Position numbers and translations under genes: made by a program. DNA of 35,084 nt from Deltaproteobacteria bacterium (lineage in GTDB: Bacteria; Desulfobacterota; Desulfobacteria; Desulfobacterales; ETH-SRB1): the NCBI GenBank assembly GCA_030272815.1, contig JAJSZT010000034.1, positions 1 to 35,084 on the forward strand, written 5' to 3'. Within the stretch, counting starts at the first letter, position 1. Every line of letters begins with the position of its first letter. The notes under the pieces were generated by a model. The model had not been told where the DNA came from. It was given only the letters and a program-made list of their open reading frames with translations, and made no database searches. This document shows, piece after piece, positions 1 to 8,731 of the stretch.

Positions 1-1
1 T

Positions 2-595
2 CACTATTTTAAGACACGGAATGACCTTGTTGTTTTCAGTGAAATCGGTTTGCCCCATACCGGCACTTTCGACTATGTGATGGTAAAGCATAAACCATTC
101 AGCAGCGATATTGAAGATTTTGTTATTATTGAATTTCAAACAGGGCAAACTACTGGTACAGGCCAATTAATTCAGGGGCTCAAAGATTGTATGAAAGGAG
201 AAGATGTCGAAGGTAAAAGCTATGGATTTGGGCTGAACCTGGCTGACATCTGGAAGCGCTCATTTACACAAATTCTTAATAAAGGCATAGTCATGGAGAA
301 CTGGGGTCATAAGATATTCTGGGTTGTACAGGAACCTGTTTATCAGGATTTTCTGAACCGGTATAATCTCAATGGCATGGCATATCATGATGAGCATGCA
401 ACTGTTTTTACAATTTATGACATAAAAAAGGAATCTGGTAAATATAACCTGTTTGACACAAAAATTGAATCTTCCACAATTGACGATTTATTCAACGCAT
501 TCAGAAATAACCCGAATATCCCATCAAAAGAGACATTTGTTAATAAACTAAAAACAAAACTAACGGCAAAGATGGAACTGAAGCTGGAATTTTAA
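2..595 (+). CDS. NotI-like type II restriction endonuclease, C-terminal part (5' end outside window)
   Basis: The reading frame is open from the first bases of the window with no stop, so the annotated part is the C-terminal ~197 residues of a longer protein; the TTG at 50 is probably not the start. The segment FDYVMVK followed about 19 residues later by IIEFQTGQTTGTGQL looks like a PD-(D/E)xK nuclease core in which the usual E-x-K is E-x-Q. That variant is the active-site form I associate with the NotI family (D, E, Q triad), and the downstream W/F-rich text (KIFWVVQEPVYQDF) also fits that family. It would cut DNA at a specific site, normally with a partner methyltransferase, which would have to lie left of the window since nothing to the right resembles one. 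Family assignment is from memory of motifs; a different PD-(D/E)xK restriction enzyme is the main alternative. Confidence 0.62.
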   Translation, partial: HYFKTRNDLVVFSEIGLPHTGTFDYVMVKHKPFSSDIEDFVIIEFQTGQTTGTGQLIQGLKDCMKGEDVEGKSYGFGLNLADIWKRSFTQILNKGIVMENWGHKIFWVVQEPVYQDFLNRYNLNGMAYHDEHATVFTIYDIKKESGKYNLFDTKIESSTIDDLFNAFRNNPNIPSKETFVNKLKTKLTAKMELKLEF

Positions 596-660
596 TCTCT
601 TTTAGGGTTTAATTCCCCGCAACTTGCTACGATTTCTTCTTCTACCTTCAGTAATAAATT

Positions 661-790
661 TTGACGGCAAAGTAAAAAGCTTCAGTTTCAAGGCGCGCAA
701 ATCCTGAGGAAAGAGACGTACTTATGGCTACGTCGCAATGACGAAGGATGCAGCGCAACGCAGAAAATGGACTTTTTATGAAGCCGTCAA
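661..790. repeat. MITE-like repeat with TTGACGGC terminal inverted repeats
   Basis: The element begins TTGACGGC (661-668) and ends GCCGTCAA (783-790), with further partial complementarity inward (AAAAAG near 675 against CTTTTT near 772). It abuts the stop codon of the EF-G gene directly, so it forms the 3' flank of that gene. It has no coding capacity. The length and perfect 8-bp ends fit a small non-autonomous element or REP-type palindrome. Confidence 0.6.
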
Positions 791-2824
791 TTATATTCGG
801 TCAAAATGGGAAAACTGCATACTAAATGTCCCTCGACCCTGTGTTGCAGATCTTAATGAAGTTGAGTAACCGAACATCTGAGCCAGGGGGATTTTTGCTT
901 TTATTGACTGTAATCCTGTTTTAGGCTCTATAGATTCAATTTTTCCTCCCCGGGAATTAAGATCACCGATAACGTCTCCCATGAAAGATTCCGGAACAAA
1001 CACTTCAACAGACATAATCGGATCCAGGAGAAAAGGTTCTCCATTTAATAGAGCCTCTTTGCAGGCCATGGATGCACAAACAGTATATGCTAGTTCAGAG
1101 GCAAGCGATTCTTTGCAGGATCCGCCTGTAACAATTGCTTCAACATCTACAACCGGATATCCCATCAATGCCCCGCTTTCCAAAGATTCCATAATTCCTT
1201 TTTCGATAGCATTAATAAAGACTTCAGGGATTGTTTCAGGGGAAATTTCTGATCTGAATTTTTTACCCTTTCCTCTGGCCAGCGGCTTGAGTTTCAATCT
1301 TACCTCGCCAAAAAGGTGATGCCCGGCGACTTCCTTGTCAAATACAGCAGACGCTTCAGACTCACTGGCTATGGTTTCTCTGTATACAACCTGTGGCTTC
1401 CCTACATTAACGCTTGTGTGAAATTCACGCTGCATCCGGCTGATTATGACTTGCAGGTGAAGTTCTCCCATGCCGGAAAGAATTTTCTGCCCTGTATCTT
1501 CGTCTTCACGAAGCCTCAATGTTGGATCTTCCGCCAGAAATTTATTAATAACCTGGTCCAGTTTTTCCTGGTCGGCATGGGTTTTGGGCTCTATGGCGAC
1601 AGATATTACGGGTTCATAAAATTCCATTTTTTCAAGCAATACAGGATGATCGATGCTGCAAAGCGTTTCACCTGTTGAAGATTCTTTTAATCCTATGACC
1701 CCAACGATGCTCCCTGCACCAGCCTTTTCTATACGCTCCCTTTTATTGGCATGCATTCGTAGAATACGGGCAAGTTTCTCTTTTTTCTTGCGAAAAGGAT
1801 TATAAACATCGTGACCGGCTTCCATTTTTCCACTGTATATTCTGACATAGGAGAGTTTTCTTCCTTCGATCATTGAGACCTTGAATATTAGTGCTGCCAG
1901 CGGCTCAGTATCTTTTGCCGGGCATTCAATCGGTTTGCCGGTATCGGGATGTGATCCTTTAATGGGGGGAATGTCCACAGGGCTGGGAAGGAAACGGATA
2001 ATTGCATCAAGGAGAGGCTGAATTCCTTTATTTTTCAGGGCGCTTCCGCATAATACAGGGACCAGATTTAAATTAATCGTTGCCTTTCGTATAGCATTAA
2101 GAAGGCTTTCATCGGTGATTGAAGATTCGGAAAGATATGCCTCCATTATTTCGTCATCGACTTCGGCTATAGTTTCAATAAGCTTTTCGCGATATTCATT
2201 TGCTTTATCTACATATTCACTGGATATATCTTCAGTTGAGTATGTATCTCCAAGTGTGTCATCGTCCCAGATAGTCTGTTTCATTTTAATCAGATCTATT
2301 ATTCCCACAAAATTTTCTTCAATTCCGACCGGCAGTTGCATAATAAGAGGATTTGCATTCAGCTTTTCTTTCATCATATTTATTGTGCCGAAAAAGTCAG
2401 CTCCGATTCTGTCCAGCTTGTTGATAAAAGCTATTTTGGGGACAAGATATTTGTCAGCCTGTCTCCAGACTGTTTCCGATTGCGGCTCCACGCCTCCGAC
2501 GGCACAGAAAACACCTATGGCGCCGTCAAGCACTCTCAGAGAGCGTTCCACTTCGATTGTAAAATCAACATGCCCTGGAGTGTCTATGATATGGATTTCG
2601 CTATCCTTCCAGAGGCAGGTAGTAACGGCAGAAGTAATGGTGATACCTCTTTCCTGTTCATCTGCCATCCAGTCCATTACGGCTTCACCGTTATGGACTT
2701 CGCCGATTTTGTGTGATCGGCCGGTATAATAAAGTACTCGCTCTGTAACGGTTGTCTTTCCGGCATCAATGTGTGCCATAATACCGATATTTCTTATTCT
2801 GTTAATATTGCTCTTTTTCATCAT
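791..2824 (-). CDS. fusA: Elongation factor G (EF-G, probably a second paralogue)
   Basis: Translational GTPase that drives ribosomal translocation. The GTP-binding motifs are all visible: AHIDAGKT (residues 17-24), DTPGH (81-85) and NKLD (135-138), with switch I text RGITITSA between them. Domains II-V follow; the end [13 protein letters not shown] is the usual EF-G C-terminus. At 677 residues it is a little shorter than canonical EF-G. It is not beside rpsL/rpsG/tuf, which suggests an extra EF-G copy (EF-G2-like); that is an inference from context only. Two consecutive ATG codons are available (2824 and 2821). The start overlaps the stop of the upstream GerMN gene (ATGATGA arrangement), implying translational coupling. 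The stop codon abuts the repeat at 661-790. Confidence 0.95.
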   Translation of the reverse strand: MMKKSNINRIRNIGIMAHIDAGKTTVTERVLYYTGRSHKIGEVHNGEAVMDWMADEQERGITITSAVTTCLWKDSEIHIIDTPGHVDFTIEVERSLRVLDGAIGVFCAVGGVEPQSETVWRQADKYLVPKIAFINKLDRIGADFFGTINMMKEKLNANPLIMQLPVGIEENFVGIIDLIKMKQTIWDDDTLGDTYSTEDISSEYVDKANEYREKLIETIAEVDDEIMEAYLSESSITDESLLNAIRKATINLNLVPVLCGSALKNKGIQPLLDAIIRFLPSPVDIPPIKGSHPDTGKPIECPAKDTEPLAALIFKVSMIEGRKLSYVRIYSGKMEAGHDVYNPFRKKKEKLARILRMHANKRERIEKAGAGSIVGVIGLKESSTGETLCSIDHPVLLEKMEFYEPVISVAIEPKTHADQEKLDQVINKFLAEDPTLRLREDEDTGQKILSGMGELHLQVIISRMQREFHTSVNVGKPQVVYRETIASESEASAVFDKEVAGHHLFGEVRLKLKPLARGKGKKFRSEISPETIPEVFINAIEKGIMESLESGALMGYPVVDVEAIVTGGSCKESLASELAYTVCASMACKEALLNGEPFLLDPIMSVEVFVPESFMGDVIGDLNSRGGKIESIEPKTGLQSIKAKIPLAQMFGYSTSLRSATQGRGTFSMQFSHFDRI

Positions 2825-3390
2825 CTTATCAATAGCATGTTGGCTTTAAGGGGGAAACGCAGATCAATATGGCCAGCAAGAGTCATGGATTCGTGTCCCC
2901 CGATCAGTATTTTTACGGCATTGATTCCGGAAATGTTTAGAGTTAATGAATTAACTATCGAGTATATTGTAATAAGTTCTGTTTTAATTCCGCCGGGATG
3001 ATGCTCTTTAACCTCTTCTGTTAAGTCTATATAAGCGGTTCCATCTTGTGTGACATAGAAAGCGCTGAGAGTTGTGCCCACAGGTATTGTTCGCATAAGC
3101 CCTTCAAGCGGTCCTTTTATGAGAGCCTCAATTATGGTTTTGCCAAATTCCGCAGGATCAGGAGATTGAGAGATGCTTCTTTCTTCAGCTATCAGAAAGG
3201 AATTGCCTTTATCAGCAAAGTATAGATGAACTTTCTTTTTATCTGATTGTTGTGGGTTTACATGTGGGATATTTTTTTTAAATTCATTCAAATGCGGCGA
3301 TTTTTCGGGCCTGTTGTGAACAATGAGATATATAGCGCTTAAAGCTATAATAGCTATTACAATATATAAAATATGACGCTTTTTGCCCAT
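2821..3390 (-). CDS. GerMN-domain membrane-anchored protein
   Basis: 189-residue protein with a short basic N-terminus (MGKKRH), a single hydrophobic segment at about residues 7-25, then a soluble domain. The soluble part matches the GerMN (sporulation/germination) fold from memory: VHLYFADKG, the [10 protein letters not shown] segment, [16 protein letters not shown] and [10 protein letters not shown]. It is probably anchored in the cytoplasmic membrane with the domain outside. In non-sporulating proteobacteria such proteins are of unknown role, sometimes linked to the cell envelope. It is upstream of and overlaps the EF-G gene. No spore genes are present, so a germination role is not implied. 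Confidence 0.82.
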   Translation of the reverse strand: MGKKRHILYIVIAIIALSAIYLIVHNRPEKSPHLNEFKKNIPHVNPQQSDKKKVHLYFADKGNSFLIAEERSISQSPDPAEFGKTIIEALIKGPLEGLMRTIPVGTTLSAFYVTQDGTAYIDLTEEVKEHHPGGIKTELITIYSIVNSLTLNISGINAVKILIGGHESMTLAGHIDLRFPLKANMLLIR

Positions 3391-3407
3391 AATTCAAAGA
3401 AAATATG

Positions 3408-3513
3408 TATAGACTTTCAGATAAATAATTTCACTGTGTTATCAGTCGTTGACGTATAACCAATACGCCTTCCTCCTTCTGGCCTTGTGAAATTAATTAT
3501 CTGAAAGTCTATA
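3408..3513. repeat. Palindromic repeat with 27-bp inverted ends
   Basis: Arms 3408-3434 and 3487-3513 are inverted copies (outer part TATAGACTTTCAG is perfect; only two positions differ inside), separated by about 52 bases. The element lies just upstream of the GerMN start on the minus strand and may be transcribed into a long hairpin. No open frame. Confidence 0.75.
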
Positions 3514-3657
3514 ACTGCTCAGGTTGTTAGGTTCACGGTTGATTGCCTTGATTTCTTCATATTACAAAGAATTTTGATTTCTAAGCCAATATAAATATTA
3601 TGTCAAGAGAAGATGGGAAACATAAAATGGTAGAATTTGCGATGCAAAAATACAAAA

Positions 3658-3697
3658 TAAAAAGCCCGGCATGCGTATGCATAACCGGGCTTTTTTA
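3658..3697 (-). terminator. Rho-independent terminator of the pyrophosphatase gene
   Basis: A GC stem GCCCGG/CCGGGC (3664-3669 with 3685-3690), extended by A/T pairs on both sides, is followed on the minus strand by a run of T (complement of AAAATAAAAA at 3654-3663). It starts 17 bases after the ppaC stop. Because the T-run is present on both sides it may work in both directions. Confidence 0.85.
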
Positions 3698-3713
3698 TGA
3701 AAAACAATAAATA

Positions 3714-4637
3714 CTAGCCTGCAAAGGCTTTTTCGAAATTTGGAACAACCTGTTTTTTGCGGCTCATAACTCCTTCCAGCCAGACTTTTCCACCCTCTGG
3801 AGCAGTTCCAAAAGCCTTTTGGACAAGAGACTCATCATCAGATGCAATAAGCATTTCAGAGCCTTCTTTCATGATGTCGGTCAACAGCAGGAATACAGAA
3901 TGCCTGCCGCCTTCTGTCTTAAGAGCCTTGATATCGTCAGCAAGGGCTGGTTTGACACTATCCAGAATGGACAGGTCAACTACTTCAAGCTGGCCGATTC
4001 CCACCTTGTTGCCGCTCATATCAAAGTCTTTGTAATCACGCAATACAAGTTCCCTTGCGGGTGTGCCTTCAACCGCTGACTTAACCTTGAACATTTCCAT
4101 GCCCAGTGCGGCCAAATCTGATTCGCCGGCGATTTTGGCCAGAGCATCAGCAGCTTCCTTGTCCTGGTCTGTGCAGGTAGCTGACTTGAAAATGACTGTA
4201 TCGCTCAGGATGGAGCACAGCATAATGCCGGCTATACTCTTGGGAATTTCAACTCCGAAGAATCCATACATTGCTTTTAGTACAGTGCATGTGCATCCAA
4301 CAGGCCAAATCCAGCATTCCAGGGGATTTGTAGTAGTTACATCGCCGAGTTTGTGATGGTCAACAATGCCCAGAATTTCAGCATCTTTTAAGTCATCCAG
4401 ACTCTGTGCAAGATCAGAATGATCAACCAGGATAACCTGCTTGCCAGCGCCGCTGCTTATGATTTCGGGTGCGCTGACACCGAATTTTTCCAGAATAAAA
4501 ATGGATTCAGGGTTCAAGTCGCCCTGTACAGCAGGCACAGCCTCAACGCCTATCTTGCTTTTCAGATCAGCAAGCGCAATAGCGGCACACACAGAATCAC
4601 TATCAGGATTTTTGTGCCCGTAAACATAAACTGCCAT
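3714..4637 (-). CDS. ppaC: Manganese-dependent inorganic pyrophosphatase (family II, DHH)
   Basis: Hydrolyses pyrophosphate to two phosphates in the cytoplasm, pulling biosynthetic and acyl-CoA-forming reactions forward. The family II signature is complete: GHKNPDSDS with metal ligands H8, D12 and D14, VDHSD (D72), the DHH triad at 93-95, and the C-terminal SRKKQ substrate-binding motif near residues 292-296. At 307 residues it is the short form without CBS/DRTGG regulatory domains. The start has a good ribosome-binding site (GGGAGG, then TTTAAT before ATG). It appears monocistronic, with its own terminator just downstream. Confidence 0.97.
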   Translation of the reverse strand: MAVYVYGHKNPDSDSVCAAIALADLKSKIGVEAVPAVQGDLNPESIFILEKFGVSAPEIISSGAGKQVILVDHSDLAQSLDDLKDAEILGIVDHHKLGDVTTTNPLECWIWPVGCTCTVLKAMYGFFGVEIPKSIAGIMLCSILSDTVIFKSATCTDQDKEAADALAKIAGESDLAALGMEMFKVKSAVEGTPARELVLRDYKDFDMSGNKVGIGQLEVVDLSILDSVKPALADDIKALKTEGGRHSVFLLLTDIMKEGSEMLIASDDESLVQKAFGTAPEGGKVWLEGVMSRKKQVVPNFEKAFAG

Positions 4638-4854
4638 ATTAAACCTCCCAAATTTTTAATTAAACTTTACTATTTTACTGCCAGACTAATTACCAAACTA
4701 TAATTTGAAAATATCTTTTATCAAATGGCATAAAATGGTGCCGGTGTCAAGAAGCAAAAACCGGAAATTTTGTAAATTGTATTCATCATTTTTTTTGCAA
4801 ATACATAATTATTATTGTAGATAGTGCCTGAACGAAAATTCCTGCTTCCAAGCG
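4638..4854. other. Intergenic stretch, no gene seen
   Basis: AT-rich region between the divergent ppaC and nifU-like genes. It should contain the promoter of ppaC on the minus strand; I cannot point to convincing -35/-10 boxes. Confidence 0.5.
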
Positions 4855-4933
4855 GTCATTTCGAGGAGCGAAGCGACGAGAAATCTTATTATAAAACAAG
4901 TAGTTAAAGATTCCTCCCTTCGGTCGGAATGAC
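4855..4933. repeat. Palindromic repeat upstream of nifU-like gene
   Basis: GTCATTTCGAGGAGCGAAG at the left and CCTTCGGTCGGAATGAC at the right are imperfect inverted copies, with AAATCTT/AAGATT completing the stem. This GTCATT...AATGAC palindrome type is widespread in environmental bacterial genomes. It ends 37 bases before the nifU-like start. Confidence 0.75.
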
Positions 4934-4970
4934 AAGTGTCGTTGTAAAGTTATAACACAGGAGGATTTCC

Positions 4971-5273
4971 ATGTGGGAATATACTGATAAAGTAAAAGAT
5001 CATTTCCTTAAGCCTCGAAACGTTGGCATCATTGAAGATTCTGATGGTATGGGGGAAGTCGGTTCCATGGCGTGTGGTGACGCCTTGAAACTTTTTTTTA
5101 AACTTGATGAAAACAAAAAAATCAAGGATGCAAAATTCCAGACTTTTGGCTGCGCCGGCGCAATTGCCAATTACCTCGGCGAGGAAGATAAAAAGGTTGA
5201 GTGTGAAATTAAGCCTACCCTTAAAAAAGACGGCGGCGATATTGAACTTGTAGTTGAGGAGGTCCAGCAATGA
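4971..5273 (+). CDS. NifU-like Fe-S scaffold, drastically shortened
   Basis: The first ~67 residues are a clear NifU/IscU scaffold N-terminus (MWEYTDKVKDHF, MACGDAL with C35, FQTFGCAGAIA with C61). Instead of the remaining ~65 scaffold residues with the third cysteine (the HCSVMG segment), the text jumps to NYLGEEDKK, then to IKPTLKKDGGDIELV, which is the start of an Nfu domain, and ends at once with VEEVQQ. A full three-domain NifU has roughly 280 residues; this has 100. The frame is intact, the RBS is good (AGGAGG, 4960-4965), and the stop overlaps the nifS start (ATGA), so it is probably translated. C78 (VECEI) is the only candidate third cysteine and is not in the homologous place. It may be a minimal scaffold, a coupling leader for nifS, or an in-frame deletion relic. 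Confidence 0.8.
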   Translation: MWEYTDKVKDHFLKPRNVGIIEDSDGMGEVGSMACGDALKLFFKLDENKKIKDAKFQTFGCAGAIANYLGEEDKKVECEIKPTLKKDGGDIELVVEEVQQ

Positions 5274-6427
5274 AAATTATTTATGTTGACAACAATGCCA
5301 CTACACAGGTTGCTCCTGAAGTTCTTCAAGAGATGCTCCCATACTTTACTGAAACCTACGGAAATCCTTCAAGTATACACTCCTTTGGCGGAAATGTAAG
5401 TTACAAATTAAAGGAAGCACGTGCAAAACTGGCGGCTCTTTTGAGGGCTGCACCCGAGGAAATCGTATTTACCAGTTGCGGTACTGAAAGTGACAATACC
5501 GCAATAAAGGCAGCAATATTGTCGAGCCCTGATAAGAAGCATATCATAACCACACGGGTTGAGCACCCTGCCATTAAAAATTTGTACGAATATCTTTCAA
5601 AGAAGGGTTATCGTGTGACATTTGTTCCGGTTGACAGTAAGGGAAATCTGGATATTGATTTTCTTTATAAAAATCTCAGTGAAGATACGGCTGTTGTCAG
5701 TATTATGTGGGCAAACAATGAGACAGGAGTTATTTTTCCGATAGAAGAAATCGTTGCAGTTATAAAGGAAAGGGGGATTATTTTTCATACAGATGCCGTC
5801 CAGGCGGTTGGAAAGATTCCTGTTGATGTAAGCAAGGTAAATGTGGACATGCTTTCGATTTCGGGCCACAAGATTCATGCGCCCAAAGGCGTAGGCGCTC
5901 TATACATACGCAAGGGAACCAAATTTTTTCCTTTCTTAATAGGGGGGCATCAGGAAAATGGCCGAAGGGGAGGTACGGAAAATGTTGCTTCCATTATAGG
6001 GCTTGGAAGGGCCGGTGAGTTGGCGGCTGATAATTTAGAGGTGGAAAGCGGCAGGGTAAAGCTTTTAAGAGATAAGCTTGAAAATGGAATTTTAAAACGC
6101 GTGCCGAATTCAATGGTAAACGGAGACATAGAGAATCGTCTTCCGAATACTACAAGTATAAGCTTTGAATTTGTTGAAGGCGAGGCTATTCTTTTGATGA
6201 TGGATGAATTTGGCATTTGTGCTTCATCGGGGTCGGCATGCACATCAGGTTCACTGGAACCTTCGCATGTCTTACGTGCAATGGGTGTGCCCTTTACTGC
6301 CGCTCATGGCTCTATTCGTTTCAGCCTGAGCAAATATAATACCGAAGAGGAGATAGATTATATAATTGAAAAGCTTCCGCCTATTATTGCCCGATTGAGA
6401 GAGCTTTCTCCCTTTTGGGATAAGTAA
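5270..6427 (+). CDS. nifS: Cysteine desulfurase (NifS/IscS type)
   Basis: PLP enzyme that takes sulfur from cysteine and passes it as persulfide to a scaffold. Key parts: DNNATTQ at the N-terminus, TSCGTESDN (69-76), VEHPA with H99, HTDAVQA with D175, SGHKIHAPKG with the PLP lysine K201, and the mobile catalytic loop CASSGSACTSGSLEPSHVL with C324. Length 385 is normal. The ATG overlaps the stop of the shortened nifU-like gene, so the two are translationally coupled. The partner scaffold is abnormal (see that entry), whereas a separate Nfu protein is encoded at 30345-30569. Confidence 0.96.
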   Translation: MKIIYVDNNATTQVAPEVLQEMLPYFTETYGNPSSIHSFGGNVSYKLKEARAKLAALLRAAPEEIVFTSCGTESDNTAIKAAILSSPDKKHIITTRVEHPAIKNLYEYLSKKGYRVTFVPVDSKGNLDIDFLYKNLSEDTAVVSIMWANNETGVIFPIEEIVAVIKERGIIFHTDAVQAVGKIPVDVSKVNVDMLSISGHKIHAPKGVGALYIRKGTKFFPFLIGGHQENGRRGGTENVASIIGLGRAGELAADNLEVESGRVKLLRDKLENGILKRVPNSMVNGDIENRLPNTTSISFEFVEGEAILLMMDEFGICASSGSACTSGSLEPSHVLRAMGVPFTAAHGSIRFSLSKYNTEEEIDYIIEKLPPIIARLRELSPFWDK

Positions 6428-6437
6428 TTTATTTCAT

Positions 6438-6482
6438 CTCTCCCTAATTTCTACTTTCCAATTTCAAAACCGTGAACGGCTA
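6438..6482. repeat. Half copy of a GTAGCCGTTCACGG-ended repeat
   Basis: This stretch (CTCTCCCTAATTTCTACTTTC onward to CCGTGAACGGCTAC) matches one half of the element at 31849-31985 with small differences. Only one terminus is present. It is fused to a gene fragment whose reading breaks at this end. Confidence 0.6.
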
Positions 6483-6597
6483 CTTTTTCCTCATTGAAAT
6501 TGATTTCGGGAAACTGGCAGATAAGGGCCTTGCCGAGGTTATTGGCCACAATGCCGGTCCCGTCCGAAATGTAGTATATGTCTTTGGATTTCCTCAT
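6451..6597 (-). pseudogene. N-terminal fragment of PEP synthase regulatory kinase/pyrophosphorylase (PSRP, DUF299)
   Basis: From ATG at 6597 with upstream AAGGAAAAACC as a possible RBS, the minus strand encodes about 38 residues including DIYYISDGTGIVANNLGKAL and QFPEI, which is the N-terminus of the DUF299/PpsR family. After NEEK the reading enters the repeat at 6482 and stops at a TAG at 6451-6453. The nucleotide-binding motif of the family lies later and is missing, so the fragment cannot be functional. The intact enzyme regulates PEP synthase or PPDK by reversible phosphorylation. Recognised by motif only. Confidence 0.72.
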
Positions 6598-6998
6598 GGT
6601 TTTTCCTTAAAATTTTTTCCCAAAAAGATTACCACAAACAGCAAAGATGGCGCAAGGCATAATTGGAGGCATAATTGGAGAGCACCGAAATATTCTCCGC
6701 CCAAAGGCTTTCCGCATTTCCGAAAAAGACCAGAATAACCTCGACAAATTAGACAAATAGTGAACTCCACGGCTATAGGCGGTGAAAAAATCGCAAAAGA
6801 AAATCAATAGTTACTTCTTAACGATATAAACCTATAAACTGAGGAATGTCCCATAGACGGTTCACAGCCACGGCGAAAAGCCATTGACTTTCAACTTGCT
6901 GTTTTGTAATAGTTATTACGTTTTTCTGGAGATTGGAGCTATGCGGGGCGACTTCCTTTCTCCACCTGTCATTATAATGTTTCTTGTCCTGAGGAGGC
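6598..6998. other. Stretch without a supportable gene
   Basis: A 38-codon plus-strand frame (6647-6760) and a 62-codon minus-strand frame (6818-7006) are open, but neither resembles anything I recognise and neither has a convincing RBS. A tandem 12-mer GGCATAATTGGA sits at 6657-6680. Base composition is mixed; the stretch probably consists of decayed sequence. Confidence 0.4.
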
Positions 6999-7004
6999 AT
7001 GCCC

Positions 7005-8414
7005 ATGATAAGCAGGAATCCTGTTGATCGCGAGGCGAGAATTCTGATTTTGGGAGCCGGGCCCGGTGGCTTGTCCGCCGCTCATTTCCTGAGCAGGCAT
7101 GGTTTCAAAAATGTCACTGTGTTTGAAAAACTTGGCAGGGTTGGCGGGATGTGCCGTTCCGTAACCGAGGATAACCAGTCATTCGACCTGGGAGCAATCT
7201 TCGTCAGCTCGGCCTACCGTGAGGTTCTTCGTATGGCGCGCTGCGTGGGAGCCGAGCTGGAAAGATTCGAGGGAGCCACGGCCTTTGTCTATGATGAGAC
7301 GAGTCAGTCGGCCCGCTACCACGGCCTCCTGCCTTATGTTATGGGCGGTTCGTCCCTTTCGGCATTTTGCCGCTTTACCGGGCTCTGTCTGCGCTATCTC
7401 CGGAAACGTTATCGAATCCGCAAAATCTTCCGGCGGCCGGGCTGGGCCAGCATTGACGCGCATCCCGCTCTGTGTGTCACGTTTGCGGAATGGCTGGACC
7501 ACAACGGCCTTGAGGATCTTAACCGGTTGTTTGAAATTCCCGTGACCACATTCGGCTACGGTTTCCTAGATGAAATTCCAGCGCCGTATGTCCTCAGGTA
7601 CATGGGTATCAGAACCTTCCTGGCCATGCTGTTCTCATCCGCACCGTTTGCCCGCCTGCTTCCTTCGTTTCTGGTTGCGCAACGCTTCAAATACGGCTTC
7701 CAGCGTTTCTGGGAACGGGTGGCCTGGGATCTCAATATTCGCCTGAATATTGACATTAAAAAGATCGAACGTCGTGAAGAAGGAATCTTTGTAAAATACA
7801 CGCATCCGATGCAGATGCTTGGAGACGAGGTCTCCCATGCCGAGGAGCATGCCCGATTTGATTACCTGATCGTCGCCTGTCCCCTTCTGCTGGAGGAGCT
7901 GGAGAGTTTCCTTGATTTGACCGAGGAGGAACGGTGGTTTCAGTCAAAAACCAGGTTTATTCCCTACGCGGTTGCCAGTTTCGAGATCGCCGACCTGGTG
8001 CTGCCCATGCCCGTTGCATTTCATTTGCCCCTTCCATCTCTTGATCAGCCGATGATCATCGCGCAACAGCATCGGGAAAATGAATTGATGGCCTTTTATG
8101 CGCGACTGGCCAGCAGTGAACCGACTCCGGCGGATGAGCTGCGGCTTCGTGAGAATATCGAGCGCTACATCGGTGCACTGGGCGGGCGGATCAACGAACA
8201 GGATGACTGGCATTCCTATGACGCCTGGCTCTACTTCAAGCATGTCGGAGTTAAAGAGTTTCGCCAGCGTTACTTTGATCGCTGGGAAGAAGCCCAGGGT
8301 AAGAATCGGACTTTTTTCGTGGGAGGTCTTTTTGACTTTGACTATGTTGAAGGGATCGTGCGTTACAGCCGCTATCTTGTTGAACAACATTTCGCTGGAA
8401 GAGCCGGGAGTTAA
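7005..8414 (+). CDS. FAD-dependent amine oxidase-like oxidoreductase
   Basis: Rossmann dinucleotide motif ILILGAGPGGLSAAHFLSRHG at the N-terminus, followed by the acidic ribose contact VFEKLGRVGGMC: the standard start of flavin amine oxidase/protoporphyrinogen-oxidase-like proteins. A C-terminal FAD-contact segment (FFVGGLFDFDYVEGIVRYSRYL) is also visible. Substrate cannot be told; members desaturate or oxidise lipophilic or amine compounds, or act in UDP-galactopyranose-mutase-like reactions. Two ATGs exist: 6999 is only one base from GAGGAGG (6991-6997), whereas 7005 has a normal 7-base spacing, so I prefer 7005. The gene is clearly GC-richer than its neighbours and stands alone on the plus strand between degraded sequences, suggesting acquisition by transfer. 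Confidence 0.85.
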   Translation: MISRNPVDREARILILGAGPGGLSAAHFLSRHGFKNVTVFEKLGRVGGMCRSVTEDNQSFDLGAIFVSSAYREVLRMARCVGAELERFEGATAFVYDETSQSARYHGLLPYVMGGSSLSAFCRFTGLCLRYLRKRYRIRKIFRRPGWASIDAHPALCVTFAEWLDHNGLEDLNRLFEIPVTTFGYGFLDEIPAPYVLRYMGIRTFLAMLFSSAPFARLLPSFLVAQRFKYGFQRFWERVAWDLNIRLNIDIKKIERREEGIFVKYTHPMQMLGDEVSHAEEHARFDYLIVACPLLLEELESFLDLTEEERWFQSKTRFIPYAVASFEIADLVLPMPVAFHLPLPSLDQPMIIAQQHRENELMAFYARLASSEPTPADELRLRENIERYIGALGGRINEQDDWHSYDAWLYFKHVGVKEFRQRYFDRWEEAQGKNRTFFVGGLFDFDYVEGIVRYSRYLVEQHFAGRAGS

Positions 8415-8417
8415 ATG

Positions 8418-8639
8418 GGACAAAGGCAAAGTCAGGCATTGCCTGACTTTCTACAACAGCAACACCGGCATGGTGGTCTACTGATCCAAGATGACCCACG
8501 GCAAAAACAAGAAGAACTTTTCCATCTCTACCGCAGAAGAGTTCATTGCCGCCATAACCTCGCTCCCGATAAAAATTTCCAGCTTGTTCGCTATCACGGC
8601 TGGCATTCAAAGAGAATACGGGGAGAACGACGCAAATAG
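8418..8639 (+). pseudogene. IS91-type (Y2) transposase remnant, with stop and frameshift
   Basis: In frame 1 the text reads KGKVRHCLTFYNSNTGMVVY, a stop at 8482-8484, then SKMTHGKNKKNFSISTAEEF and IAAIT. It must shift frame near 8560 to continue as PDKNFQLVRYHGWHSKRIRG plus ERRK, ending at TAG 8637-8639. The combined string is the conserved middle of IS91/ISCR-like putative transposases (typical form: SKM..GK..NF...EEFIAAITQHIP.K..QLVRYYGWYSN+.RG.RRK). The N-terminal zinc region and the catalytic tyrosines are not visible. It begins immediately after the oxidoreductase stop. Confidence 0.72.
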
Positions 8640-8731
8640 GAGTTGAGTCTGAAGGAAACCGAGAATCATACAGACAAAATGGGGCGAATTGGTCAGCTTT
8701 GACACCATAGTCTTGGCAATAATTTGCATTT

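Noticed and set aside
2115-2729. Plus-strand 204-codon ORF opposite fusA
   Set aside because: A shadow of the EF-G gene; serine-rich low-information text without a start signal.
6818-7006. Minus-strand 62-codon ORF as a gene
   Set aside because: It overlaps the start region of the oxidoreductase, has no RBS and no recognisable motif.
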